From NCBI GenBank assembly GCA_023525715.1, contig CM042016.1:81575382-81639381 (forward strand): a stretch of DNA of 64,000 nt, read 5' to 3'. A model generated the notes under the pieces. The model was not told the DNA's origin. It ran no database searches and was given only the letters and a program-made list of their open reading frames with translations. Position 1 is the first letter of the stretch. Every line of letters begins with the position of its first letter. The DNA comes from Cichorium intybus (lineage: Eukaryota > Streptophyta > Magnoliopsida > Asterales > Asteraceae). Below, piece after piece: positions 33,921 to 44,494 of this stretch. The position numbers and the translations under genes were made by a program.

Positions 33921-36900
33921 ATGAATTCGTTGGTGGGTTCATCAGTTTTCCCTCTAAATTCGCGGAATGCATCTTTTCTCTCAACTGGGTATTGTAAACC
34001 TCGCACAAAAATCGATACTTCATCGATCTACACAAGGAGATTCGTCTGTTGTAGTGTGGCTCCTCAGAATTTAAAGCCTGCTGATGAATTTCGCCCCTCC
34101 AAATTCAACGTATGAATCGCCTATCCTATTATATATCCCCGTTCCATTTCATCGGAGAATTTTCCTTCGTTTTTTCTATCTATAACCGTCGATTCCAGTT
34201 TTATCGTATGTTAATTTCATGATTGATAAAGCTGTATGTTCAGATTCAGTAGTAAAGTTTACTTGTAAACATAATCGTCATCATTAGCCCACTAATATCG
34301 CACAAAAGAAGCATAACAAGAGAGAAAATCGTCCATAAAACTGATAGTATTCTGTTTTCAGTAAAATCTAGAGTTATATGTTTGTTTGTAGCAGGATTCG
34401 TCTTTGAATTTGTTCACAGAAGATTTGGATGAGACAGACGTACTTATAGAGTGTAAAGATGTTTACAAGTCATTTGGGGAGAAACACATCTTAAGAGGTG
34501 TAGATTTTAAGGTGAAGACTTAAATTTCTTTATCTTTTTGCAGAAACATGCCTTATTTGTTAATTTTTATATGTAGTAGTCTCTTTTCTTTTCTAGAATC
34601 GTATTAGTTTATGCTAATTGTTAAAAACCATAAGTGGGACTTGTACAGATCAAATATGGGGAAGCAGTTGGAATTATTGGGCCATCTGGCACTGGGAAAT
34701 CTACCATTTTAAAGATCATTGCAGGGCTCCTTACTCCCGATAAGGTCTTTAAATTGTCTTTTGAATAATGGTTTAAAATGTGCATGATTATAGCTGTGTT
34801 TGTTCTAGACTGAACAAACTTTCTAGGGCTATTTTCAAAGATAAAAAGGTCATTTACGTCTTTTGTACAATCAAGAGAATTCCAAGTCCCATCTTTTTGA
34901 GTGGCACACAAATCCCAGTCCCAGTCCTAATACAAAGACTGTACAACTTGTTCTGTCATGTCATTTCTCAGTCCCTGTCCTAGTACAAATACAGTACAAC
35001 CTATGTCCTAGTACAAAGTACAAACACAGTACAACCTATTCTGTCATGTCATGTCATGTCATGTCATGTCATGTCATGTCATCTGTAAGAAAATGGGTTT
35101 TACTCGGGATACTGGTTTTGCATATGATTAGGGGGAAGTTTACATTCGAGGAAGAAGAAGACAAGGATTGATAAGTGATGATGACATGTCCGGCCTTCGA
35201 ATCGGCCTGGTGAAGTTTCGTTCACCTCACACTTTTAAATTTTTATGGGTGTCTTATTAGTAATAAAAATAATTAATTTTCTTGGATTATATTTATTAAA
35301 CAGGTATTTCAAAGTGCAGCACTTTTTGATTCTTTAACGGTTCGGGAAAATGTTGGTTTCCTTTTGTAAGTTCCAAGTGTTTATAATTTATATTGTACAT
35401 GTTTTTCATTCTTAATTCTAATTTATAAGTTATAACCCTTTGAGTTTTATAGGTATGAGAATTCAAGTATGCCCCAAGATGAGATTCAAGAACTTGTTGC
35501 AGAAACTTTGGCTGCAGTTGGATTAAAAGTGAGTTAGGGTTTAATTTCATATAATAACAACATTATCTCACAAATATTTGGTCTACAACTCATTACACCA
35601 TTTCATAAATTTTTTTTAATGTAATTTATTTTAGGGCAAATTACGAAAAAAGCACTATATTTTAGCACTTTTTTCTGGTTTAAGCATCAATTTTTCATTT
35701 GTTCTAATAAAACCGCCAATTTTTCATTTGTTCTAATAAAACCACCAACTTTTGGTAACAATGGCTTCGATGAAACTTTTTACCAAAAAATTGTGGTTTT
35801 TCTGAATCTTAAATATTAGTGGTTTAACCGAATTTTTTGCAAAATATAGTGCTTTTTGTAATTAGTCCTAGATAATGTTTACACTTTAATTTATATAATT
35901 ACAAAAAAACACTATATTTCATCACTTTTTTCTAACCATCAATTTTTCATTTGTTCTAATACACCACCAATTTTTAGAAAAAGTTTTAGCCCAACCATTA
36001 TGACCAGAAGAACCGGTAATAATGACTTCGATTAAACTTTTTATAAAAAATTGGTGGTTTTTTCCAAATCCTTTAAAAGTTGGTGGTTAAACCGAACTTT
36101 TGGTATAATATAGTTTTTCCGTAATAATTTATTTTAAACTCGGATGGTTTTTTTGGCAGGATGTAGAGGACCGAATGCCATCTGAGTTGTCAGGAGGGAT
36201 GAAAAAAAGAGTTGCTTTAGCAAGATCTATAATATATGATACAACAAATAACACAATAGAACCCGAGGTATGTATAAGTATAATAGTGTTAAAGTATTTA
36301 ACAATTTGGGCCTTGTTTTTTTTATTTTTTTATTTTTATCCCATTAGGTGCTATATTGTGTCTAGATAAAAGATGTTTAAAAAGTATTTGAGAGAATAGC
36401 AACGCACTTTCATTGATTTGTTTATTATAGCATCTCACTTTTGTTCTTCATGTTATAGCATTGTACTTTATAAATCTAACAATTATAGCAAATGTCATCC
36501 AGGTAGAAAGTAACTTTTACTTCTATAAATATTTCAAAGTAAAATGTGATAGTAAGAAAAGAATTGAAAGTACAATGCTGTAATTAGGTTAATTTTCAAA
36601 GTAATTGGCTTTAATAAGAGAAAATGGAAAATAGAGTAAATTACAATTTTGGTCCCTATGGTTTACGTCAAATTACAGTTTTGGTCCTAGTTTTGAAAAT
36701 CTTGCACCGATGTCCCTCTGGTTTCCAAACCTTTCACTTTTGGTCCCTATAGTTTCTAAATCTTTCACTTTTGGTCCCTCCCTCTGTTACTGTTTGTGTA
36801 AACCATAGGGACCAAAATTGAAAGATTTGTAAACCATTAGGACCAAAAGTGAAAGATGTGGAAACCACAGGGACCACTGATGGAAGATTTTAAAAACTAG

Positions 36901-39807
36901 GACCAAAACTGTAATTTGGTGTAAACAACAGGGACCAAAATTGTAATTTACTCTGGAAAATATGTTGTATAAGAAGAAATTAATATAGGATATTGTAAAT
37001 TGTAATACACAAATAAATGAAAGTATGTTGCCATTTCTTGCATTTTGCACTTAATGAAATATCTAAAATACCCTCCAAAAAGGCAAAAAGAAATCTTGTA
37101 GAACCGTATCAATTGATGTATAAATAGTCATAATGGGCAAGTAGACAAATTTTAAAAAAACTTTCTAAGAAAGGAAATGTTGCAAGTTTTCGTGCCTTTA
37201 AAAAAAAAAAAAAAAAAAAAACTTTACGGATTATCCTCAAAGTCCAACACCTGATAGAAAATATAAACGAGGGCAAATTTGTAATTATCAGATTCTCTTG
37301 ATATTTTTCCCATAAAGTCCTTTTTTCCGCCTTAAGTCAAAAGAAGACCCTATAGCTTACCTGATTAAGAGCATTAACCAGCAAACAAATAAACGACGTT
37401 TGCACCGAACGAACAAGTGTAAATGACTGTTTTACCCTTTCTACTAAGTGACATAAAGTGTAAGAAAATTTTCTTGAGTAGGTGTTGTTATATGATGAAC
37501 CAACTGCGGGACTTGATCCGATCGCGTCAACTGTAGTTGAAGATTTAATCCGGTCCGTTCATTGCAAAGGCAAAGATGCACTTGGAAAACCTGGGAAGAT
37601 TGCGTCTTACGTTGTTGTAACTCACCAACACAGTACCATTAGAAGAGCCGTTGACAGGTTACATTTTCTTACCTCCAATCAAATCACCATTTTGCCATTA
37701 TGTGTTACACAGGATGAGAGGGCATTTACGTCTTTTGCACAAACGAGTGATCTGTGTCCCACCTTTTTGGGTGGGACAAATCAATTTATTTATAAAGAGG
37801 AGATGAAAATGTTAAACGTTACATGATATAAAAAAGGGAGAATTTCGTCTGTGTCCTTGTAAACTTCCATAATTACGCATATATCCTTATAAAACTTTAA
37901 ATTACATGTATATCCTTATAAAACCTAATAACTCATATAAACCCAAATACTTAATTTAATGATAATTAATCTTTTTTAAAAAAAAAACATCTTTAACACA
38001 ATCAACATTTATTTATCCTTGTGAACTTTCATAATTACGCATATATCCTTGTAAAACTTCAAATTACATGTATATCCTTATAAAGCCTAATAACTCACGT
38101 ATAAACCCAAATACTTATTATAATGATAATTAGTCTTTTTAAACGTTAAAAAAAACGTCTTTAACATAATCAACATTTATTTATCAACCAAAATCCACAG
38201 TCCATTGATAGCTACTTCCAAAATGTTGATTGATAACAGATTGAACTCACATGTTTGGAGTTGTCATCAATTCAAAGCAAGATTAATAATAAAATATCAA
38301 CTTAATGAATGTTTTTTAATTTTAAAAAGATTAGTTATAATTAAATTAAAGATTTGGGTATATATGTGATTTTATGAGTTTAATAAGGATATATATGTAA
38401 TTCGAAAATTTACAATGATAGAGACGTAATTATGAAAGTTTATAATGATATAGACGAAATTTTCCATCTAAAAAATAACGTACTATGTAATGTTTTTTGC
38501 TACTTTCTTTGTTTTGAATTGTATTTTTTTTTTTCTTTTCTTTTTCAGGTTGGTGTTTCTTCATGAGGGAAAGGTTGTATGGGAAGGAATGACTCATGAA
38601 TTCACTTCATCTACTAATCCAATAGTTCAGCAGGTAAATCTTTTAATTGTAATTGGATTTAATTGAAAGCAACTGGTGATGTTATAAAGATAAATCATAA
38701 AAGTTACAAAATAAAAAAGGCGGATATAAAGACTTGGGGTAAAATACAGAAAAACACGTCTTTTCACCTTTTTATCAGTCTAGCCACTTCACTATTTTCT
38801 GTCGGGAAATCTCCAATAAAGTCCTATTATTTTAGGCTAGTTTATGAAAAAGTCTCAAAATTAATTTTATTTACAGAAAAGGACAACATACCGGCTAAAG
38901 TATTCAGTTTAGCCTTTCATCCGGTTTATTAGGTTTCCTGGATTGAAAATTTGAGTAAAGTCCCAATATTTTTGGTTAGTTTATGAAAAAGTCCAAATGT
39001 TGAATTTTTTTACACAAAATAATAGGACTTTTTCATAAACAGACCCAAAATAATTGGACTTTATTGGAGATTTCCAATTTAGGAAACTTGGTAAACCGGA
39101 AAAAAGGGCTAAACTGAATACGTTAGCCGGTATGTTGTCCTTTTATGTAAATAAAATTAATTTTGGGACTTTTTCATAAATTGACTCAAAATAATGAGAC
39201 TTTATTGGAGATTTCCCTTTTCTGTCCAGATTAAATCATTACACTTCATCTAATTGTTAAAAAAACCATTTTTCCTGGTTACCTGGTTTTGAAAAATGCT
39301 AAAAAGCAGAAAAGCATAATATGGTTTCACCATTTTATCGATTTAGTTACTGAACTATTATTTTTTCTTATGATTATTATTATGATAATAGTTCAACGGC
39401 TAAATCAATAAAAGTTTATAGTTATTGGCTAAATTTAAACGGTGAAAGTATGTTGTGTCTTTCTGTATTTTGCCTTGATATCAGAAAACCGAACATAGAA
39501 ACTCGGTAAATGTTTTTTTTAACGGTTAATAAAGTTTAATAGTTTAATCGCCAAGAATAGCTAAATCGACAAAGTGCTTTTCTGTATTTTATCCCTTTTT
39601 TCCAATCAAATACTTTTTTATCATCTCAAAGAGAAAGTAGTACAATTTGACCAACAATAAAATGGGAAAAAAAGTATATAGTTACAATTTGACTTTTTTT
39701 GAATTCATATAACTAGTCTTGAAAAAATTAATTGTGATGCTAAGCGTTTGTTGTTGTGTGGTTGTCAGTTTGCCTCAGGGAACTTGGATGGGCCCATTAG
39801 GTACTAA
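33921..39807 (+). CDS. TGD3: TGD3: ATPase subunit of the chloroplast TGD1-2-3 lipid importer
   Basis: TGD3 is the soluble ABC ATPase that, with the permease TGD1 and substrate-binding TGD2, brings ER-derived phosphatidate-type lipids through the inner chloroplast envelope. Exons: 33921-34109, 34395-34511, 34649-34744, 35132-35209, 35304-35365, 35453-35528, 36160-36267, 37482-37657, 38549-38633, 39769-39807; all join in frame to 341 aa (Arabidopsis protein is about 345). Residues 1-60 are Ser/Arg-rich, as a plastid transit peptide. Then Walker A GPSGTGKST (exon 3), Q-loop VFQS (exon 5), ABC signature LSGGMKKR (exon 7), Walker B with D-loop VLLYDEPTAGLDP (exon 8), H-loop VVVTHQH (exon 8) and the family C-terminus FASGNLDGPIRY. 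All catalytic residues are present. Exon 2 has a CAG-tandem acceptor (NAGNAG), so a Gln may be added. Introns 3, 6, 7, 8 and 9 are enlarged by repeats and MITEs. Confidence 0.95.
35038..35083. repeat. (TGTCA)n microsatellite in TGD3 intron 3
   Basis: Eight or so perfect copies of the pentanucleotide TGTCA, just upstream of exon 4. The branch-point and acceptor region of the intron begins about 50 bp later. Confidence 0.95.
35634..36125. mobile_element. foldback MITE (Mutator-like) in TGD3 intron 6
   Basis: The ends are inverted: GGGCAAATTACGAAAAAAGC on the left and the complement of TATAGTTTTTCCGTAAT on the right, flanked by a direct AATTTATTTTA (35623-35633 and 36126-36136). The interior is built of two similar foldback halves (35634-35870 and about 35890-36125), which suggests one copy within another or an internal duplication. 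No coding capacity. Confidence 0.7.
36634..36953. mobile_element. Mutator-like MITE with 9-bp TSD in TGD3 intron 7
   Basis: 320-bp foldback: left end GAGTAAATTACAATTTTGGT, right end the reverse complement. It is flanked by a perfect 9-bp duplication TGGAAAATA (36625-36633 and 36954-36962), the length made by Mutator-family transposases. The two arms pair almost throughout (GGTCCC… / …GGGACC), so the RNA would form a long hairpin inside the intron. Confidence 0.9.
37837..38465. mobile_element. foldback MITE in TGD3 intron 8
   Basis: About 630 bp with terminal inverted repeats (GGAGAATTTCGTCT left, AGACGAAATTTTCC right). The flanks ATATAAAAAA and ATCTAAAAAA may be a decayed 9-10 bp duplication. 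The arms contain repeated CATATATCCTTATAAAAC words. It ends about 80 bp before exon 9. Confidence 0.75.
38814..39217. mobile_element. Mutator-like MITE with 9-bp TSD in TGD3 intron 9
   Basis: 404-bp foldback with ends GGGAAATCTCCAATAAAGTC and its reverse complement, flanked by a perfect 9-bp TTTTCTGTC (38805-38813 and 39218-39226). Each arm also contains an inner inverted copy (GACTTTTTCATAAA), so it may be an element within an element. Confidence 0.9.
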
Positions 39808-40602
39808 GCCATAATGCTATAATTATTAGGGAAAACTTTAAAAAAAGTCAACGGATCAGAAAAAAAGTCAACTTGAACAAAGTAGATACCCATTTGAGGT
39901 GAGCCAAGCACGTGTTTGGGAGTTCGGTGAATTGAAAGAAAGTAGAAAATTGCATTCTTTTTACGTCGTTTACTCATCCCCAACTAGTTTGGGATATAAT
40001 GTTATTATTATTATTATTTTTGCGATTAGTTAAGTGTAAACATATTGTTCTGAGTGGCTTCTAAAGTAAAATGCCCATATTGATGTTAAATTTTAGTCGA
40101 CTTGTTAACAATGTATTATTTTTTTTTGAACGGCATGTTAACAATGTATTATTGGTATCTACCACTAAATGAATAACAAATGTCACTAGAAAAGTTTATT
40201 TTAACATCGACATTGCCAAAAAGTATGATTGATATTCGTTCAAAAATGATCTGGTCTGGTCTGGTGTTTTTATAATGTACGCATTATTAATTGAATATAT
40301 TATAATATTTGTATACACTATCAGTTTACAATGATTCTTGATTTTGGTTATTGTAAAATATTAAGTATCTTAAATATAATTGAAAATTTTAATAAAAAAA
40401 ATCAAATGGATACAAGAATTGTAAAAATTATAAAAAGTTAATCACTTTAACCATTATAGATTTTGAACGGAAGGAATACTCGAGTAAAAATAGACTGAAA
40501 ATATTCAGGAAATAACAGACCTCCGACTTGTCTATATTTACTTATTTAGTGGGGTCCAATTTCCAAAACGGCCACCAGTCCGGCCCAACATTTTCAGCCA
40601 GT
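39808..40602. other. TGD3 3' UTR and spacer
   Basis: No gene was found. It includes a direct repeat with a SINE stub at 40103-40153. At 40550-40602 it has some GC-richer sequence (GGCCACCAGTCCGGCCCAAC) which is the pre-insertion flank of the LINE. Confidence 0.5.
40121..40135 (-). mobile_element. 15-bp SINE stub between an 18-bp target duplication
   Basis: TGTTAACAATGTATTATT stands at 40103-40120 and again at 40136-40153. Between them are only 15 bases, TTTTTTTGAACGGCA, which on the minus strand read TGCCGTTCAAAAAAA: exactly the 3' end and A-tail of the SINE at 44346-44482. This is an insertion truncated at its 5' end to almost nothing. Confidence 0.85.
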
Positions 40603-40609
40603 AGTTATG

Positions 40610-42087
40610 TGGCCATGGAAGGCCTTCATGTGGCGATGGAGACTGCCAAAAGTAAAGGTATCTTTAGTGGTGTGAAAATTCCAAACTGCAATAGTTCGTT
40701 ATCCCATTTATTCTACGCTGATGACGCTCTTTTTATGGGTGAATGGTCTAAACAAAATATTAAAAATCTGGCACGTATCCTCAGATGCTTTCATGTCTCT
40801 TCGGGATTGAAAGTAAATTTCTCTAAATCCAAGGTGTTTGGGATTGGGGCTAGCAACTCGGAGACTATGGAATGGTCGAATATTTTGGGTTGCATTTCGG
40901 GATCTCTCCCTTTTCATTATCTCGGAGTCCCGGTTGGAGCCAACATGAACCTTATCAAGAATTGGAAACCCGTCGTGGATCGTTTCGGTACTAAACTTTC
41001 CTCTTGGAAATCAAAATGTCTCTCTTTCGGGGGACGCCTTACCCTCGTGAAGTCAGTTCTTGGGAATTTGCCTACATATTATCTCTCTCTTTTTAAAGCA
41101 CCGAAAGGAGTTCTTGATTCTTTGGAAAAGCTTAGAAGACGGTACCTCTGGGGAGGGACGGAAGACAAAAAGAAAATTCACTGGGTTTCTTGGGAGAAGG
41201 TTTTGGCACCCAAAGACAAAGGAGGGCTTGGAGTCGGCTCTATTTACGCTTTAAACATTGGCCTTATCGTTAAGTGGTGGTGGAGATTGAAAAACTGCCC
41301 CAATAATTTATGGAGTAAAATTATCCGTGGGATCCACAAGCTAGATGGGAAACCCCATCATTACATCTCCAACAACTCTATCACTGGTGTCTGGAAAAAC
41401 ATCTCAAAAGGAAAACTGGATATTGAGAAAATTAATCTCTCTTTTTATGATATTTTCAAAGTGCAGGCCGACCCAATGGATGCTAACAAGGAGATATGGA
41501 GATGTTCTCTGAAGAACGATGGTTCATACACGGTGGAAGCTCTTAGAAAGAAAGTTGATCAAAAGCCTGGTCTAGATTCCACATCGGTGGTGAAGTGGTG
41601 CAAAGATATTCCGATTAAGGTGTTATGTTTTGTATGGAGGGCTGCCATCGATAGGATCCCTTCTGCTGAAGCTCTGTCTTCCAGAGGTATTCCTGTTACG
41701 ACTTTATCTTGTGGACTGTGTGGAAGAATTGAGACGGCTGACCATATTTTGGTTTCTTGCCCGGTTGCCTCCAAGGTTCGGGACTGGATTTGTAATTGGT
41801 GTGGAGTATCTATTGATTCGCCCACTTCTACTCGATGCATTTTGGACTTTGTTAGCAACTGGGGTAGATGTCCCAAAAAACGTCACATCCTCACCATGAT
41901 CGCATATGGTCAGTTCTGGAGTTTATGGAAGGCCAGAAATGATAAGGTTTTTAATAAGCGTATTGTCTCGGCTTCTTGGATTATGGATGATATTATCTCC
42001 ACGGTGTTTTTGTGGGTGAAACATAGGGGCAAATGGGGAAACTGTAATTGGTCCAACTGGTGTATTTCTCCTTTCTCTTGTCTGTAA
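40610..42087 (+). pseudogene. LINE reverse transcriptase C-terminus with zf-RVT domain
   Basis: The open frame extends through host flank from 40528, but LINE homology begins around the MEGLHVAMETAKSKGIF stretch (about 40615). Domains in order: RT catalytic box LFYADDALFMGEW (YADD), NFSKSKVFGIG, YLGVPVGAN, SWKSKCLSFGGRLTLVKSVL, WGGTEDKKKIHWVSW, GGLGVGSI, and the zinc-binding zf-RVT end, with CGLCGRIETADHILVSC. It lacks the N-terminal endonuclease and first RT blocks, so it cannot act alone. The frame is intact for about 490 residues, pointing to a recent insertion. Confidence 0.9.
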
Positions 42088-42170
42088 AACTTTTTGTTTT
42101 TCTGCCAGTCTAGCTTCTTGTTAGGCGTGGTAGTTCGCTTTTTTCTAATGCATTGGCCGTTTCCAAAAAA
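40610..42170 (+). mobile_element. 5'-truncated LINE (L1-type) with TSD AGTTATG
   Basis: The insertion starts inside the reverse transcriptase domain and ends in a short A-run (CCAAAAAAA). AGTTATG occurs directly before (40603-40609) and after (42171-42177) it. Length 1561 bp; the endonuclease and most of the RT are missing. Such truncation is typical of target-primed reverse transcription. Confidence 0.88.
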
Positions 42171-42262
42171 AGTTATGGAATATGTTCCTTTTGTTCCAAA
42201 ACGTCACTAGCTGGTCCAACATTGGTAGTGCAATACTGCAATATGACATACCATTTTTCTTA

Positions 42263-42761
42263 GGGGTGTTTACATAAGCTTTTGAAAATGGCTTATTGGC
42301 TTATAAACTTTTTAAGTTTAGATAAGCTTTTCAAAATGGTTTATTGGCTTATAAACTTTTTAAGAAGTTAATAAATTAAAAATACTATTTGGTAAGTCAA
42401 AAGCAATTTTTAAAATAGTTTTTTAAAAATTTTCAAAAAATCATTTTTAATAAATAAGTATATTCTGACTTTTTCAATACTTTGACTTTTTGACATAAAA
42501 AACAAAAATACCCCTCATTAATGATATATCAACTCATTCCTTACATTGTTTGTTATTTTATATTTATAAGCAAAGTAAAACATTTTTAAATAATTGGTTT
42601 ATCAATTTATTGACTTTTCGGTCTTTTCCCACTACAGAAGCTAATTTAAACATTTTAAATTTTTTTTGACAACACCAAAAATTAATAAGCACTTTTACAA
42701 ATACAAAAAAAAAAAAAAAAAAAAACACTTTTTGAGTTCAAAAGACACATCTAAACACCCC
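42263..42761. mobile_element. Tourist/Harbinger-like MITE (TSD TTA)
   Basis: 499 bp with ends GGGGTGTTTA and TAAACACCCC and TTA on each side (42260-42262 and 42762-42764), as made by PIF/Harbinger transposases. Repeated ATGGCTTATTGGCTTATAAA words lie in the left arm. An A-run is at 42709-42724. No open frame. Confidence 0.82.
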
Positions 42762-42764
42762 TTA

Positions 42765-43050
42765 GGCTGGAGGGAGTGGTTAGCATGTGCTGAACATGCT
42801 AAACTTGCCACATCAGCTTAGCACATGCTGACCAAATTTGGTGGGAGCAGTCAGCATGTGTTAACCATGCTAAAATGTACAAGTCTTATGCTAAAAGGTA
42901 CAAGTCATGTTGCTGATGGTTCTAATGGCGAGCTCGTCGATTTCTTGGCGAGGAGGTGTTCAGCGAGTGGCTTGGCGAGGGTGGGGGTGTGGTTGGCGAT
43001 CATCAGCGAGTGGGTTGGCGAGGGGTTTGGCGAAGCCACTCCCCCCAGCC
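42765..43050. mobile_element. second Tourist-like MITE abutting the first
   Basis: 286 bp with ends GGCTGGAGGGAGTGG and CCACTCCCCCCAGCC, and TTA on each side (42762-42764 and 43051-43053). It shares the left TTA with the neighbouring element. The centre has inner inverted words (TTAGCATGTGCTGA / TAGCACATGCTGA). Confidence 0.82.
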
Positions 43051-43053
43051 TTA

Positions 43054-44333
43054 AGAATGAGTAATGACTAAAAATATGTTCAAGTTGACTTTTTTAAGTT
43101 TTTAGAAGGGCATAATTAAATATACCACCCTATTTCACTAGAAATACACCCTTATCCAAAATCAATGTCTTTTCATTTGTTAAATTTGCATTGTTTTTCG
43201 GAATAAATTAGATATGATTGGTTGAAAACAGTTTGACTTTTGTTTAGTCTTATTATCTATATCACGCTTTCACTTATCTTACTCCCTTAATCATTACTTT
43301 ATTTTAGTAAAACTAATGATTGCTATTTACTTTGATTTTTAATCATTACATTATCATGATATAATTATTATTTTTTAATTTCTAAGTAATATTTGTACTA
43401 ACATTGTTATTATTTACATATTTTAATTCAAATTCATTTTTTTCTTTCATAAAATAAATAAAGCAACAAAAATATAAAATTTAAGATGATCCTAAATAAA
43501 TCTCCTTAAATATTAAAATAAATATTATTTTAACTTTTATCATTATTATTTTTAAAATATAATAATTTTAATTTATAATTTTTTATAATTATTATTATTA
43601 TAACCAATATTTTTTGTTAATTAATTATTGTATCTTTAGATGTTTTTATTTTTCATTTTTGGTTGCATTTTTTCATATTTTGTTTATGTTACTTTGTCTT
43701 TTAAACAATCCGATTTTTCATATAATGTTTTTACTTTTCTCGGTTTTTACACAATTCGCTACAACAGAGGAGACGAGGTGCTGAGACGACTGAGAGGAAA
43801 CAAGGTGTTGTGGCCGATGAGGTCTTGTGGTCGGCGGACAAAGAAAGAGAGTAATGCACTTTGAGTCACCAAACTCATATCTTATACGCCCACACAACTC
43901 CTTAACATTTACAAACATATGACGTTGCCATTTTGTAACTACCCTGTTTGGCGTCTAAGACGCCTACTAAAATGTCGTTCCAGAGGTTTGGCCTACTTAC
44001 CATATTTGAAAACTCTATAAAAGAAGATGTTGCATTCATTAATTTTCATCATTCCCAAGAGTTCATCATTAGTCACCATGAGTAGTTAAATGTTTATCGA
44101 CTCGAGACCAGGATTAAGTTCTAAATCGTTTTCATATTATTTGTGGATTGTGAAACGTTTTAGATTTGTGAAACATGCTAATTTGGTTTTGTGTTTATTA
44201 ATTGTTTTACTACTTTTTCGTTACATGTTTTTCTAAAGTTGATTGTCTAAGTGTAAGTCGATTCTAAAGTATCCTTCCCCACCATGACAAATTATCCATG
44301 ACGATGTGTAGGACGTAGGGTGTTAAAAGCCTA
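43054..44333. other. AT-rich spacer, no gene recognised
   Basis: Very AT-rich at 43280-43700. A small open frame at 43640-43864 has a membrane-like Phe-rich start but resembles no known family and its codon use is that of spacer DNA. Nothing else was seen. Confidence 0.4.
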
Positions 44334-44345
44334 GTTCGTAGCCGG

Positions 44346-44482
44346 TTTTTTTTTTTTTTGAACGGCAAATCTATCCTACTCCTACTCCTAAACTACTACT
44401 TGTTATGTTAGTGTCAGTGTTTGAACCCATGACCTCCTAGTTAGTATAACACCTTGTTAGCCAAGTGGACTAGCCCCAACTT
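44346..44482 (-). mobile_element. SINE (tRNA-derived) with 12-bp TSD
   Basis: On the minus strand: TTGGCTAACAAGG (A-box like), GGTTCAAACAC (B box of RNA polymerase III promoters), then a body ending GATAGATTTGCCGTTC and an A-tail. It is flanked by GTTCGTAGCCGG at 44334-44345 and 44483-44494. Length 137 bp. This is the family to which the stub at 40121 belongs. Confidence 0.88.
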
Positions 44483-44494
44483 GTTCGTAGCCGG

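Noticed and set aside
40708..40917. Minus-strand frames opposite the LINE (also 41559-41876, 41704-41886)
   Set aside because: Shadows of the LINE RT frame on the other strand.
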